A stretch of 64,000 nucleotides of DNA from Streptomyces prunicolor NBRC 13075 (GCF_000367365.1 NZ_BARF01000005.1:43350-107349), one strand, 5' to 3'; counted from the first letter of the stretch, positions 1-9,819 are shown. Translations and numbers: made by a program. Notes: a model not told the origin generated them from the letters alone.

Positions 1-491
1 AGAAGGACGGCCAGCCGCTCACGCACGGTGAGGGCCGCCCATTCGAGTCTGCGGCGATCGGTCGACCGTTGCCGGTCGGTGGCGAGGCCGAGCAGATGAA
101 GTGCCACCCGGGGATGGTCGGCGAGGAAGTTGGTGAAACGACTCTGCTCGATGACCACGGCCTCGATCGGTTCCAGGGCGGTGACGGTCGCCGAGCGCTG
201 GCGTCGGCTGAGGGCCGCGCCTTCGCCGACGATGTCACCCGGTCCGCGCAGGGCAAGGAGGGCCTCGTATCCGTTGGCGGCGATCGCCGTGACCTTGGTC
301 CAGCCGTGCAGGATCAGCAGGACGTGGGCGGACGGTTCATCCTGGCGCAGGATGACGTTTCTCGCCTGATAGCGCAGCGGCCGGCCGACGGCGAGGAGAC
401 CGATCCGGTCGTCTTTCTCCAGCCGGGCGAGGAATGGCACCCGATCGTCGAAACCGTCGTCGTCCCACGCGTGCGTCTGGCCCCCGACCAT
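1..491 (-). CDS. Crp/Fnr-family transcriptional regulator (3' end beyond window)
   Basis: Reading leftwards from an ATG at 491, the translation begins MVGGQTHAWDDDGFDDRVPF and continues through a cyclic-nucleotide-binding beta-barrel. Visible segments are 'VPFLARLEKDDRIGLL', 'VILRQDEPSAHVLLILHG' and 'GPGDIVGEGAALS', the last being the usual phosphate-binding-cassette region, followed by the start of the long connecting helix. The DNA-binding helix-turn-helix lies beyond the window. The gene is divergent from the DUF1707 gene. The start is uncertain: only a run of G lies upstream, and an in-frame TTG at 545 is an alternative. The family usually acts as a homodimeric DNA-binding regulator; ligand and targets cannot be told from here. 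Confidence 0.75.
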   Translation of the reverse strand, partial: MVGGQTHAWDDDGFDDRVPFLARLEKDDRIGLLAVGRPLRYQARNVILRQDEPSAHVLLILHGWTKVTAIAANGYEALLALRGPGDIVGEGAALSRRQRSATVTALEPIEAVVIEQSRFTNFLADHPRVALHLLGLATDRQRSTDRRRLEWAALTVRERLAVL

Positions 492-696
492 CCCGCTGCC
501 CCCGTGTTCACCTGCGCCGATGTCATTGGCTTCGCAACCAGTCAACCTACTTGAAGGGGACGTGCGGGAAACGAGCGACAACCGGCCATCGTGGCCGAAT
601 GGCCGTCCTCCGTCGTTGTGGGGGGAACCCGTGCCGTTTTCGGTGCGTTGGAGCATCATGGAGGCATTCGGTCTCCGGCGCCGGGGGAGGTGTTCC

Positions 697-1254
697 GTGT
701 CGTACCCGACACCGTGGCAGGGGCAGTGGCCAGGACCGCACCAGCCGTCGCCGGCCCAGGCCGGGGCGTCGATGCTGGCCGCGACCGCGGACCGGGAGCG
801 CGCGGTGGACGTGCTCCGGGCCGGTTTCGCCGAGGGCCGGCTGCGCGAGGACGAGCTGGAGAAGCGGGTCGCCCGGGCCTACGGCGCCCGTACGGTGGGC
901 GAGTTGATGCTGCTGGTCGCCGATCTGCCCCAGGGCCCACAGGTGGCGCCCGTCCTCCAGGGGCCGCCGCCGGGTTTCCGGCCGGTGCCGCCGACGTTCC
1001 TGCCGCCCCGGGTGCCACCGACCAACGGCAAGGCGGTCGGCTCGCTGGTCTGCGGCCTCCTCATCGTGCCGACGCTGGGCCTCACCGGCATCCCCGCGGT
1101 GATCCTCGGCCACACCGCCCGCGCCGAGATACAGCGAACCGACGAGGGCGGCGACGGCCTCGCCCTGACCGGCCTGATCTTCGGCTGGCTCGCGGTGACG
1201 GGCTGGGCACTGATGCTGCTCCTGATGATCGCGGCGACGGCGAGCTCGACGTGA
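697..1254 (+). CDS. DUF1707 and DUF4190 domain membrane protein
   Basis: The 185-residue product has an N-terminal DUF1707 segment (about residues 25-75, 'ADRERAVDVLRAGFAEGR' then 'VARAYGARTVGELMLLV'), a Pro-rich linker, and a C-terminal DUF4190-like pair of membrane helices around 'AVGSLVCGLLIVPTLGLTG' and 'LTGLIFGWLAVTGWALMLLL'. The GTG at 697 is chosen because GGGGGAGG lies six bases upstream; an in-frame ATG at 658 would add 13 residues without a clear ribosome site. DUF1707 proteins are common in actinomycetes, often next to membrane segments, and have no firm biochemical role. Downstream lies a repeat-rich spacer before rpsL. Confidence 0.8.
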   Translation: MSYPTPWQGQWPGPHQPSPAQAGASMLAATADRERAVDVLRAGFAEGRLREDELEKRVARAYGARTVGELMLLVADLPQGPQVAPVLQGPPPGFRPVPPTFLPPRVPPTNGKAVGSLVCGLLIVPTLGLTGIPAVILGHTARAEIQRTDEGGDGLALTGLIFGWLAVTGWALMLLLMIAATASST

Positions 1255-1288
1255 CGCCTCCCGCTGAGGGTGACCGGGGGCTCCGGGC

Positions 1289-1417
1289 GAGGTCCCGGGC
1301 GAGGCCCTCGTCCGAGGGTGCCGGCCGAGGGCTCCAGTTGAGGGCGCCGTTCGAGGGTTCCAGCTGAGGGCGCTGCCCGAGGGCTCAGTCTGAGGGCCGG
1401 GTCTGAGGGTTCGGTCT
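1289..1417. repeat. 13-bp tandem repeat array, about 10 copies
   Basis: Ten consecutive units start at 1289, 1301, 1314, 1327, 1340, 1353, 1366, 1379, 1392 and 1405. All are 13 bp except the first (12 bp). The pattern is GAGGGYKCCRGYY, with GAGG always at the start and the rest degenerate. It lies immediately after the DUF1707 gene and runs into the 22-bp array. Function unknown. Confidence 0.85.
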
Positions 1418-1421
1418 GAGG

Positions 1422-1797
1422 GCCCCGCATCGCAGATCCGAGTGCCTCGCGCTGTGAGGCCGAGGAGCGCGTGTCGCAGCTCCGGGGGCTCCGCGATGCG
1501 GAAGTGAGACCTCCGTGCCGTAGGCCTGCCTCCTCTGTGCCGTGGGCCTGAGGGCTCCGTGCCGTAGACCTGCCTGCTCCGTGCCGTAGGCCCGAGTCCT
1601 CCGCGTTGCAGAGCCGAGGACCTCGCGCCGCAGGGATCCGAGTGCTCCGCGCTGTGGACCCGACGGCCCCGCGCACTGGATCCGAGTGCTCCGCGTCGTA
1701 CGGCTGAAGGCCCCGTGCCGTGGATCTGAGGACCTCGTGTCGCAGCTCCGAGTCCTCCGCCCCGCGGATCCGGGAGCCCCGCCCCGTGGGAATCCCC
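1422..1797. repeat. 22-bp degenerate tandem repeat array, 17 copies
   Basis: The stretch divides exactly into seventeen units: sixteen of 22 bp and one of 24 bp (1620-1643). Each unit begins around GCTCCGYGCCGTRG and ends in YCYGAGK. Neighbouring units differ by several substitutions but keep the phase throughout. The unit length is not a multiple of three, so it is not obviously a protein repeat, although the high GC content leaves long antisense frames open. It ends about 110 bp upstream of the predicted rpsL promoter. Role unknown; it could simply be slippage-derived. Confidence 0.9.
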
Positions 1798-1906
1798 CCC
1801 ACCCCGCCCCTCCAGACCCACCCCTCCCCGCCGTAGATTCGAAGATCGCGGACGGGGCGTGGCTTCGGCATCTTGCGTGTCGAGCCGTGGGTGGCATCCA
1901 TTTGTT

Positions 1907-1935
1907 TTGACCGCAGCGAATGAGGTAGGTACGCT
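1907..1935 (+). promoter_or_regulatory. Predicted promoter of the str operon
   Basis: TTGACC at 1907-1912 and TACGCT at 1930-1935 are separated by 17 bp, matching the vegetative sigma-70-like (HrdB) pattern. It lies about 195 bp upstream of rpsL, leaving a long leader. Predicted from sequence only. Confidence 0.5.
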
Positions 1936-2055
1936 CAGACCTTGTGCCTGGGGTGTGCCCTGGCTCTCGTGCGTGCCTTGAACCGCACTAAGGGAGTCGA
2001 CACCGGCCACCGCGATCTGCGCCCCTTTTGCTTACCGGCGAAAGTCTGCGCGATC

Positions 2056-2080
2056 CGACACACCCGACCGCGTGGGTCGG
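2056..2080 (+). promoter_or_regulatory. 25-nt leader element shared with the rpsJ leader
   Basis: A 25-nt stretch starting CGACACACCC and ending CGTGGGTCGG is repeated exactly at 25968-25992, upstream of rpsJ. It can fold as CCGACC/GGTCGG with a five-base loop, or alternatively ACCC/GGGT. Here it ends 49 nt before the rpsL start. Its exact conservation in two ribosomal-protein leaders suggests a common control or processing site; this is inference. Confidence 0.6.
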
Positions 2081-2129
2081 CGATGTTCCAGGTTAGCTTC
2101 ACCATCGGCACACAGAAACCGGAGAAGTA

Positions 2130-2501
2130 GTGCCTACGATCCAGCAGCTGGTCCGGAAGGGCCGGCAGGACAAGGTCGAGAAGAACAAGACGCCCGCACT
2201 CGAGGGTTCGCCCCAGCGTCGTGGCGTCTGCACGCGTGTGTTCACGACCACCCCGAAGAAGCCGAACTCGGCCCTGCGTAAGGTCGCGCGTGTGCGTCTG
2301 ACCAGCGGGATCGAAGTCACCGCTTACATTCCGGGTGAGGGACACAACCTGCAGGAGCACTCCATCGTGCTCGTGCGTGGCGGTCGTGTGAAGGACCTGC
2401 CCGGTGTTCGCTACAAGATCATCCGCGGTTCGCTCGACACCCAGGGTGTCAAGAACCGCAAGCAGGCCCGCAGCCGCTACGGCGCCAAGAAGGAGAAGTA
2501 G
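2130..2501 (+). CDS. rpsL: 30S ribosomal protein S12
   Basis: The 123-residue protein begins [13 protein letters not shown] and is full length for S12, which sits at the 30S decoding centre and helps control translational accuracy. The signature '[18 protein letters not shown]' is intact. Lys43 and Lys88, whose substitution commonly gives streptomycin resistance, are both lysine, so the allele looks wild type. Translation starts at GTG with GGAGAAG three bases upstream. It is the first gene of the str operon, followed three bases later by rpsG. Confidence 0.98.
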   Translation: MPTIQQLVRKGRQDKVEKNKTPALEGSPQRRGVCTRVFTTTPKKPNSALRKVARVRLTSGIEVTAYIPGEGHNLQEHSIVLVRGGRVKDLPGVRYKIIRGSLDTQGVKNRKQARSRYGAKKEK

Positions 2502-2504
2502 AAA

Positions 2505-2975
2505 ATGCCTCGTAAGGGCCCCGCCCCGAAGCGCCCGGTCATCATCGACCCGGTCTACGGTTCTCCTCTTGTCACCTCCCTGATCAACAAGGTGCTGCTG
2601 AACGGCAAGCGCTCCACCGCCGAGCGCATCGTGTACGGCGCCATGGAGGGCCTGCGCGAGAAGACCAGCAACGACCCGGTCATCACGCTGAAGCGCGCGC
2701 TGGAGAACATCAAGCCCACGCTTGAGGTCAAGTCCCGCCGAGTCGGCGGTGCGACGTACCAGGTTCCGATCGAGGTCAAGCCCGGTCGCGCCAACACGCT
2801 CGCGCTGCGCTGGCTGGTCGGTTACTCCCGCGCCCGTCGCGAGAAGACCATGACCGAGCGTCTGCTCAACGAGCTTCTGGACGCTTCGAACGGCCTCGGT
2901 GCGGCCGTCAAGAAGCGCGAGGACACCCACAAGATGGCCGAGTCCAACAAGGCCTTCGCGCACTACCGCTGGTAG
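2505..2975 (+). CDS. rpsG: 30S ribosomal protein S7
   Basis: The 156-residue product is standard length for S7, the 16S rRNA 3'-domain assembly initiator near the E site. It begins [13 protein letters not shown] and contains the conserved core '[19 protein letters not shown]' and '[15 protein letters not shown]'. It starts at ATG three bases after rpsL, with GGAG inside the end of rpsL, consistent with translational coupling. In the classical str operon S7 is the autogenous regulator; no regulatory structure is evident in this very short gap. Confidence 0.98.
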   Translation: MPRKGPAPKRPVIIDPVYGSPLVTSLINKVLLNGKRSTAERIVYGAMEGLREKTSNDPVITLKRALENIKPTLEVKSRRVGGATYQVPIEVKPGRANTLALRWLVGYSRARREKTMTERLLNELLDASNGLGAAVKKREDTHKMAESNKAFAHYRW

Positions 2976-3014
2976 TCGCTACCCACGACGAGACCGAGAG
3001 AAGACCGAAGCCTT

Positions 3015-5144
3015 ATGGCTACCACTTCACTTGACCTGGCCAGGGTCCGCAACATCGGGATCATGGCTCACATCGACGCGGGCAAGACGACCACCACTGA
3101 GCGGATCCTCTTCTACACCGGCGTCAGCTACAAGATCGGTGAAGTCCACGACGGCGCCGCCACCATGGACTGGATGGAGCAGGAGCAGGAGCGTGGCATC
3201 ACGATCACCTCTGCTGCCACCACCTGTCACTGGCCGCTTGAGGACGACGACTACACCATCAACATCATCGACACCCCGGGGCACGTCGACTTCACCGTCG
3301 AGGTGGAGCGTTCGCTGCGCGTCCTCGACGGTGCCGTCACGGTGTTCGACGGTGTCGCCGGTGTCGAGCCGCAGTCCGAGACGGTGTGGCGTCAGGCCGA
3401 CCGTTACGGCGTGCCCCGCATCTGCTTCGTGAACAAGCTCGACCGGACCGGCGCGGAGTTCCACCGCTGCGTCGACATGATCAAGGACCGCCTCGGTGCG
3501 GTACCGCTGATCATGCAGCTTCCGATCGGCGCCGAGATGGACTTCAAGGGCGTTGTGGACCTGGTCCGCATGAAGGCGCTCGTGTGGTCCGCCGAGGCGG
3601 CGAAGGGCGAGATGTACGACGTCGTCGACATCCCGGCCACGCACGCCGAGGCCGCCGAGGAGTACCGCGGCAAGCTGGTCGAGGCCGTCGCGGAGAACGA
3701 CGACGACATCATGGAGCTGTTCCTGGAGGGCATCGAGCCCACCGAGGAGCAGCTGTACGCCGCGATCCGTCGCGTCACCATCGAGACCGGCAAGTCCAAC
3801 GGCATCACCGTCACCCCGGTGTTCTGTGGCACCGCGTTCAAGAACAAGGGCGTCCAGCCCTTGCTCGACGCGGTCGTGCGCTACCTGCCGACCCCCCTGG
3901 ACGTCGAGGCCATCGAAGGCCACGACGTCAAGGACCCCGAGGTCGTCGTCAAGCGCAAGCCGTCCGTGGACGAGCCGCTGTCCGCGCTCGCGTTCAAGAT
4001 CATGAGCGACCCGCACCTGGGCAAGCTCACCTTCGTCCGGGTCTACTCGGGCCGCCTGGAGACTGGCACCGCGGTGCTGAACTCCGTCAAGGGCAAGAAG
4101 GAGCGCATCGGCAAGATCTACCGCATGCACGCGAACAAGCGTGAGGAGATCGAGGCGGTGGGCGCCGGCGACATCGTCGCCGTCATGGGCCTGAAGCAGA
4201 CCACCACCGGTGAGACGCTGTGCGACGACAAGAACCCGGTGATCCTGGAGTCCATGGACTTCCCGGCGCCGGTCATCCAGGTCGCCATCGAGCCCAAGTC
4301 CAAGGGTGACCAGGAGAAGCTGGGTATTGCCATCCAGCGTCTCGCGGAGGAGGACCCCTCCTTCCACGTTCACTCGGACGAGGAGACGGGCCAGACCATC
4401 CTCGGCGGTATGGGCGAGCTGCACCTCGAGGTGCTGGTCGACCGTATGAAGCGCGAGTTCAAGGTCGAGGCCAACGTCGGCAAGCCGCAGGTCGCGTACC
4501 GTGAGACGATCCGTAAGGCCGTCGAGCGCGTGGACTACACCCACAAGAAGCAGACCGGTGGTACCGGTCAGTTCGCCAAGGTGCAGATCGCGATCGAGCC
4601 GATCACCGAGTCGGACGGCCCGGCGTACGAGTTCGTGAACAAGGTCACCGGTGGCCGTATCCCGCGGGAGTACATCCCGTCGGTGGACGCCGGTGCGCAG
4701 GAGGCCATGCAGTTCGGCATCCTCGCCGGGTACGAGATGACGGGTGTCCGCATCACGCTGCTCGACGGTGCCTACCACGAGGTCGACTCGTCCGAGCTCG
4801 CCTTCAAGATCGCCGGATCGCAGGCCTTCAAGGAGGCCGCGCGCAAGGCGTCCCCCGTGCTCCTTGAGCCGATGATGGCCGTCGAGGTCACCACGCCCGA
4901 GGACTACATGGGTGAGGTCATCGGCGACATCAACTCCCGCCGTGGCCAGATCCAGGCCATGGAGGAGCGTGCCGGTGCGCGCGTCGTGAAGGGCCTCGTG
5001 CCCCTCTCGGAGATGTTCGGCTACGTCGGCGACCTCCGCAGCAAGACCTCGGGTCGCGCAAGCTACTCGATGCAGTTCGACTCCTACGCCGAGGTTCCCC
5101 GGAACGTCGCCGAGGAGATCATCGCGAAGGCCAAGGGCGAGTAA
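3015..5144 (+). CDS. fusA: Elongation factor G
   Basis: The 709-residue translational GTPase drives tRNA-mRNA translocation and, with RRF, ribosome recycling. GTPase motifs are visible: P-loop AHIDAGKTT (residues 18-26), switch [10 protein letters not shown] (about 86-93) and NKLD (about 140-143). The switch I region '[12 protein letters not shown]' is intact, and domains II to V follow at full length, ending near '[19 protein letters not shown]'. It lies 39 bases after rpsG and starts at ATG. It is the standard third gene of the str operon. Confidence 0.98.
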   Translation: MATTSLDLARVRNIGIMAHIDAGKTTTTERILFYTGVSYKIGEVHDGAATMDWMEQEQERGITITSAATTCHWPLEDDDYTINIIDTPGHVDFTVEVERSLRVLDGAVTVFDGVAGVEPQSETVWRQADRYGVPRICFVNKLDRTGAEFHRCVDMIKDRLGAVPLIMQLPIGAEMDFKGVVDLVRMKALVWSAEAAKGEMYDVVDIPATHAEAAEEYRGKLVEAVAENDDDIMELFLEGIEPTEEQLYAAIRRVTIETGKSNGITVTPVFCGTAFKNKGVQPLLDAVVRYLPTPLDVEAIEGHDVKDPEVVVKRKPSVDEPLSALAFKIMSDPHLGKLTFVRVYSGRLETGTAVLNSVKGKKERIGKIYRMHANKREEIEAVGAGDIVAVMGLKQTTTGETLCDDKNPVILESMDFPAPVIQVAIEPKSKGDQEKLGIAIQRLAEEDPSFHVHSDEETGQTILGGMGELHLEVLVDRMKREFKVEANVGKPQVAYRETIRKAVERVDYTHKKQTGGTGQFAKVQIAIEPITESDGPAYEFVNKVTGGRIPREYIPSVDAGAQEAMQFGILAGYEMTGVRITLLDGAYHEVDSSELAFKIAGSQAFKEAARKASPVLLEPMMAVEVTTPEDYMGEVIGDINSRRGQIQAMEERAGARVVKGLVPLSEMFGYVGDLRSKTSGRASYSMQFDSYAEVPRNVAEEIIAKAKGE

Positions 5145-5287
5145 CACACACCGTTTGCACGCTTTAGGCTTGACACCGACCGCCGGGGTTCACCCGGGAG
5201 GGCAGACCTCGGCGGGCGGCATCCCAGCAAAGATCACCTGGCGCCGATGAGTAAGGCGTACCAGAACCACTCCGCAGGAGGACCCCA

Positions 5288-6481
5288 GTGGCGAAGGCAA
5301 AGTTCGAGCGGACTAAGCCGCACGTCAACATCGGCACCATCGGTCACATCGACCACGGTAAGACGACCCTCACGGCCGCCATTACCAAGGTGCTGCACGA
5401 CGCGTACCCGGACCTGAACGAGGCCTCGGCCTTCGACCAGATCGACAAGGCTCCTGAGGAGCGCCAGCGCGGTATCACGATCTCGATCGCGCACGTCGAG
5501 TACCAGACCGAGACGCGTCACTACGCCCACGTCGACTGCCCCGGTCACGCGGACTACATCAAGAACATGATCACGGGTGCCGCGCAGATGGACGGCGCGA
5601 TCCTCGTGGTCGCGGCCACCGACGGCCCGATGCCGCAGACCAAGGAGCACGTGCTCCTGGCCCGCCAGGTCGGCGTTCCGTACATCGTCGTCGCCCTGAA
5701 CAAGGCCGACATGGTGGACGACGAGGAGATCCTGGAGCTCGTCGAGCTCGAGGTCCGTGAGCTCCTCTCCGAGTACGAGTTCCCGGGCGACGACCTGCCG
5801 GTCGTCAAGGTCTCGGCGCTCAAGGCGCTCGAGGGCGACAAGGAGTGGGGCCAGACGGTCCTCGACCTGATGGCCGCCGTCGACGAGGCGATCCCGACCC
5901 CGCCGCGTGACACCGAGAAGCCGTTCCTCATGCCCGTCGAGGACGTCTTCACGATCACCGGTCGCGGTACGGTCGTCACCGGCCGTATCGAGCGTGGTGT
6001 CCTGAAGGTCAACGAGACCGTTGACATCATCGGCATCAAGCAGGAGAAGACCACCACCACGGTCACCGGCATCGAGATGTTCCGCAAGCTGCTCGACGAG
6101 GGTCAGGCGGGCGAGAACGTCGGCCTGCTCCTCCGTGGCATCAAGCGCGAGGACGTCGAGCGCGGCCAGGTCATCATCAAGCCCGGCTCGGTCACCCCGC
6201 ACACGGAGTTCGAGGCCCAGGCGTACATCCTGTCCAAGGACGAGGGTGGCCGTCACACGCCGTTCTTCAACAACTACCGTCCCCAGTTCTACTTCCGCAC
6301 CACGGACGTGACCGGCGTCGTGACCCTCCCCGAGGGCACCGAGATGGTCATGCCGGGCGACAACACTGAGATGACGGTTTCGCTCATCCAGCCCGTCGCC
6401 ATGGAAGAGGGCCTGAAGTTCGCCATCCGCGAGGGTGGTCGCACGGTGGGCGCCGGCCAGGTCACCAAGATCAACAAGTAG
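5288..6481 (+). CDS. tuf: Elongation factor Tu
   Basis: The 397-residue GTPase delivers aminoacyl-tRNA to the ribosomal A site. P-loop GHIDHGKTT (residues 19-27), DCPGHADY (about 83-90) and NKAD (about 138-141) are intact, and domains II and III are complete. It starts at GTG with GGAGGA six bases upstream. The 143-bp gap after fusA contains TTGACA at 5170-5175 and a TAGGCT hexamer at 5165-5170 but no well-spaced pair, so a separate promoter is possible but not located. A strong terminator follows. This is the tuf1-type gene by position. Confidence 0.98.
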   Translation: MAKAKFERTKPHVNIGTIGHIDHGKTTLTAAITKVLHDAYPDLNEASAFDQIDKAPEERQRGITISIAHVEYQTETRHYAHVDCPGHADYIKNMITGAAQMDGAILVVAATDGPMPQTKEHVLLARQVGVPYIVVALNKADMVDDEEILELVELEVRELLSEYEFPGDDLPVVKVSALKALEGDKEWGQTVLDLMAAVDEAIPTPPRDTEKPFLMPVEDVFTITGRGTVVTGRIERGVLKVNETVDIIGIKQEKTTTTVTGIEMFRKLLDEGQAGENVGLLLRGIKREDVERGQVIIKPGSVTPHTEFEAQAYILSKDEGGRHTPFFNNYRPQFYFRTTDVTGVVTLPEGTEMVMPGDNTEMTVSLIQPVAMEEGLKFAIREGGRTVGAGQVTKINK

Positions 6482-6533
6482 TCTTGGCTGCTTGTCTTGG
6501 CTGATCCGACCGGTCTCTGACTGGTAGGTCTCG

Positions 6534-6570
6534 AAGGGGCCCGTACGACTTCGGTCGTACGGGCCCCTTT
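6534..6570 (+). terminator. Rho-independent terminator after tuf
   Basis: A perfect 16-bp stem (6534-6549 with 6554-6569) is closed by a TTCG tetraloop and followed by a short T run. The stem begins AAGGGGCCCGTACGAC. It lies 52 bp after the tuf stop and closes the str operon. Confidence 0.92.
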
Positions 6571-6696
6571 GTCGTTCCCGCTGCTCCCGGTCGGCTGTTA
6601 CGAAACTATTCGGCGGGTACGACCCGTTGTCCCCTCCCTCCACTCGCCCCACCATTTGTCATGCCGCTGACCAAATTAGGTGTGGAGGGGTGTGCC

Positions 6697-9600
6697 ATGT
6701 CTGCGTCCGTCAGTCGAAGGGCCGTTCTGGGGGCGGGAGTTGCCGCGGTGCCGGTGCTGGCGTCGAGGGCCCCGCGGCCCGTTGATGCCGGTGCGTACAT
6801 CTCCTTCTCGCGTACGACGGGTGCGTTCCCCCTCGTCGGCGCACCGGTCGTGGTGGACCCTGACGATCACCCCGGAGTCGTACGGGTGGCAGGGGACTTG
6901 AGGGACGACATCGAACGCGTCACCGGCGTACGTCCTGGGAGCGCGCTCGCGCGTGAGGTGGTGCTGGTCGGGACGATCGGGCGCAGCGCGCTGATCGACG
7001 GGTTGGTGGCCGCCGGGAAGCTGGACGTGTCCGGGGTGCGGGGGCGTTGGGAGACCTCGCTGCAAACGGTGGTCGAGCGGCCGATGCCGGGGGTGGAGCG
7101 GGCGTTCGTCGTCGCGGGGAGCGACCCGCGCGGCACGATCTTCGGTGCGTACGACGTGTCGTACGGCATCGGGGTCTCGCCCTGGCACTGGTGGGACGAT
7201 GTGCCGCCGACGCGGCGGGGCGAGGTGTGGGTGCTGCCGGGGCGGTACTCGCAGGGAACGCCGGTCGTGAAATACCGCGGCTTCTTCATCAACGACGAGA
7301 ACCCGGCGCTCGGGACGTGGGCGCCGGAGTACTTCGGGCCGGGTAAGGCGCCGGGGTATCCGGGCGGCTTCAACGCGGACTTCTACGGCCGGGTCTTCGA
7401 GGTGCTGCTGCGGCTGAAGGGGAACTACCTCTGGCCGGCGGTGTGGGGGCGGGCCTTCGCGGAGGACGACCCGGAGAACCATTGGCGGGCCTCGGAGTAC
7501 GGGGTTGTCATGGGCACGTCGCACGAGGCGCCGATGATGCGGGGGATCGAGGAGTGGAACCGGCATGCCGTGGCCGCCGTTCGGGACTCTTCGGGTGTGA
7601 TCGTGACGCCGGGGCGTGATCCGTACGGCGGGACGGGGGAGTGGTCGTACCGGCTCAACTCCCCGGCGATACGCGCCTATTGGCGGGCCGGTGTGCAGCG
7701 GATGGTCGACCAGGGCTTCGAGGGTGTCGTCACGCTCGGCATGCGCGGGAACGGCGACACGAGCCTTCCGGACGGCGACGGCATCGAACTGATGCGGGAG
7801 ATCATCGCGGCGCAGCGGCAGATCATCGAGGAGGTGACGGGGCGGCCGGCGGCGGAGACTCCGCAGGTGTGGACGTTGTACAAGGAGGTGCAGCGGTACT
7901 GGGACCGGGGGTTGAGGGCGCCGGACGACGTGACGGTCGTGCTGACCGATGACAACTGGGGGAACGTTCGCAAGCATCCCGATGCGGGGGATGGTGAGCG
8001 GGCTGGGGGCTACGGCCTGTACTACCACTTCGACTACGTGGGCGCCGGGCGGAACTACAAGTGGGTGGACACGGCGAACCTGCGGAACGTGTGGGAGCAG
8101 CTGCACGCGGCGTACGCGTACGGGAATCGGGGGTTGTGGGTCGCGAACGTGGGCGACCTGAAGGGGAACGAACTGCCGACCGAGTTCTTCCTCAACTACG
8201 CCTGGAATCCGGAGGGTTGGGACGCCGATGAGCTACCGCGATGGGAACTCCGTTACGCGCGGCAGAACTTCGGGGCGGGGCAGGCGCGGGAGATCGCTTC
8301 CGTGCTGGCGGCGTACGGGCAGTTGCAGGCGCGTCGCAAGCCGGAGTTGCTGAACCGGCGGATCAGTCTCGTGGACGGCCAGGTGGTCTACGACGATCAG
8401 CAGACGCCGTTCGCCTTCGGGCACCGGGAGTTGGAGCGGGTCACGGAGGAATGGCGGGAGCTGGGGCGACGGGCCGAGCGGATCGGGCAGCGGTTGCCGG
8501 CCGGGGTGCGGGACGCGTGGTTCGAACTCGTCGGGTACGAGGTGCAGGCCACCGCCAATCTGTACGGGTTGAGGTCGGCCGAGTTCACCAACCTGCTGTA
8601 CGCGGCGCAGGGCCGGGCCGCGACGAACGACCTCGCGGATGCGGCGGAGGCGGGGTTGGCACGGGACTTCGCGCTGGCCGACCGTTTCAACTCGGCGGTG
8701 GCGGGCGGGAAATGGGCCGGTTTCCAGACGCAGCCGCACATCGACTACGGGGATGTGGAGCGGTACGGGCCGATTGCCGGGTGGCAGCAGCCGGAGAGGG
8801 ACAACGTGGCGTTGCCGGATGTGTTGTTCCCGGCGGTGCGGCGGATTGGGGTGCCGGTGGGGGCGCGGTTGGGGGTGGCGGTCGATGGTGCGTCGGAGGC
8901 GGAGGCGGAGGCGGAGGCGGAGGCGGAGGTGTGGTGGCCGGGGGGTGCGTCTGGGGTGGCGGCCGTACTGCCTGCCTTCAGTCCGTATCAGACGCGGCCG
9001 CAGCAGTTCGTCGAGGTGTTCAACCGGGGGCGTACGGCCTTCGATTACCGGATCGAGACGTCGGTGCCGTGGTTGGTGGTGGATCGGCCGCGGGGGCGGG
9101 TCGAGCGGCAGGTTCGGGTGGAGGTGGGGGTGAACTGGGCTCGGGTGCCGGGGAGTTGGGGTGGTTCGGGTGCGCGGGGGACGCTGACGGTGTACGGGGC
9201 GGGGGAGTCGGTCACCGTTTCGTGTGTGGCTGAGGTGCCGTCGGGGCGGGGGCTGCGGGGGTTTGTGGAGGCGGGCGGTTACGTGGCGATCGACGCGGAG
9301 CACCACGACCGGGTGGTCGGCGGGTGGCGTCGTATCGACGGCATCGGGCGTGCGGGGCGTACGGGTCGTACGGGGCGTACCGGGGCGGGGATGACGCCGT
9401 GGCCGGTGACGCTGCCCAGGCAGACGCCGGGTGGGGTGAATTCACCGCGGTTGGAGTACGAGGTGAGTCTGGTGTCGGTGCCTTCCGGGGGTGAGGTGAC
9501 GGTGTGGGCGTACCTGTCCCCTCGTAACCCTGCGTTGCCGACGGGCGGTCTGCGCTACGGCGTCTCCCTCGACGCCGGGCCGATCGAGACCGTCGACATC

Positions 9601-9819
9601 AACGTCGGTGCAGATGACGGGCTGTTGAACGCGGTGTGGGCCCGTAACACCTCCGACAACGTCAACGCGACGGCGACGAAACACTCCGTGACGAAGGCCG
9701 GGGTTCACCGGTTGAAGTTCTGGATGGTGGATCCGACGGTGGTGCTGCAGCGGCTCGTGATCGACACGGGGGGTCTGCCGGCGCTGTATCTGGGGCCGTT
9801 GGAGAGTCGGCGGGTGTAG
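6697..9819 (+). CDS. Exported glycoside hydrolase, GH115-like (probable xylan alpha-glucuronidase)
   Basis: The 1040-residue protein matches GH115 in length and in core segments such as 'KYRGFFINDENPALGTWAPE', 'LKGNYLWPAVWGRAFAEDDP' and 'GTSHEAPMMRG' (about residues 190-290). Characterised GH115 enzymes release (4-O-methyl)glucuronic acid from xylan. The N-terminus MSASVSRRAVLGAG is a Tat-type signal (SRRxVL), so folded export is likely. ATG 6697 is chosen over 6661 because GGAGGGG lies just upstream and it exposes the signal. The C-terminal third is probably non-catalytic beta-sandwich. In-gene DNA repeats encode an EAEAEAEAEAE run (about 8894-8929) and RTG triplets (about 9355-9384). It is isolated from other carbohydrate genes. 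Confidence 0.85.
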   Translation: MSASVSRRAVLGAGVAAVPVLASRAPRPVDAGAYISFSRTTGAFPLVGAPVVVDPDDHPGVVRVAGDLRDDIERVTGVRPGSALAREVVLVGTIGRSALIDGLVAAGKLDVSGVRGRWETSLQTVVERPMPGVERAFVVAGSDPRGTIFGAYDVSYGIGVSPWHWWDDVPPTRRGEVWVLPGRYSQGTPVVKYRGFFINDENPALGTWAPEYFGPGKAPGYPGGFNADFYGRVFEVLLRLKGNYLWPAVWGRAFAEDDPENHWRASEYGVVMGTSHEAPMMRGIEEWNRHAVAAVRDSSGVIVTPGRDPYGGTGEWSYRLNSPAIRAYWRAGVQRMVDQGFEGVVTLGMRGNGDTSLPDGDGIELMREIIAAQRQIIEEVTGRPAAETPQVWTLYKEVQRYWDRGLRAPDDVTVVLTDDNWGNVRKHPDAGDGERAGGYGLYYHFDYVGAGRNYKWVDTANLRNVWEQLHAAYAYGNRGLWVANVGDLKGNELPTEFFLNYAWNPEGWDADELPRWELRYARQNFGAGQAREIASVLAAYGQLQARRKPELLNRRISLVDGQVVYDDQQTPFAFGHRELERVTEEWRELGRRAERIGQRLPAGVRDAWFELVGYEVQATANLYGLRSAEFTNLLYAAQGRAATNDLADAAEAGLARDFALADRFNSAVAGGKWAGFQTQPHIDYGDVERYGPIAGWQQPERDNVALPDVLFPAVRRIGVPVGARLGVAVDGASEAEAEAEAEAEVWWPGGASGVAAVLPAFSPYQTRPQQFVEVFNRGRTAFDYRIETSVPWLVVDRPRGRVERQVRVEVGVNWARVPGSWGGSGARGTLTVYGAGESVTVSCVAEVPSGRGLRGFVEAGGYVAIDAEHHDRVVGGWRRIDGIGRAGRTGRTGRTGAGMTPWPVTLPRQTPGGVNSPRLEYEVSLVSVPSGGEVTVWAYLSPRNPALPTGGLRYGVSLDAGPIETVDINVGADDGLLNAVWARNTSDNVNATATKHSVTKAGVHRLKFWMVDPTVVLQRLVIDTGGLPALYLGPLESRRV

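Noticed and set aside
1422..1797. CRISPR-like array
   Set aside because: The units are contiguous and degenerate with no unique spacers, so it is a minisatellite.
547..2010. Long minus-strand open frames (up to 487 codons) across the DUF1707 gene and the repeat arrays
   Set aside because: They are antisense to a supported gene and owe their length to high GC and to the repeats lacking stops; several minus frames are open at once, the composition is Arg/Pro/Gly-rich and there is no ribosome site.
2130..2501. Possible streptomycin-resistance allele of rpsL
   Set aside because: Lys43 and Lys88 are both lysine.
3027..5147. 706-codon frame antisense to fusA
   Set aside because: It mirrors the fusA codon bias (Asp/Leu/Val-rich shadow) and has no domain or ribosome site; the same applies to the frame antisense to tuf (5234-6655).
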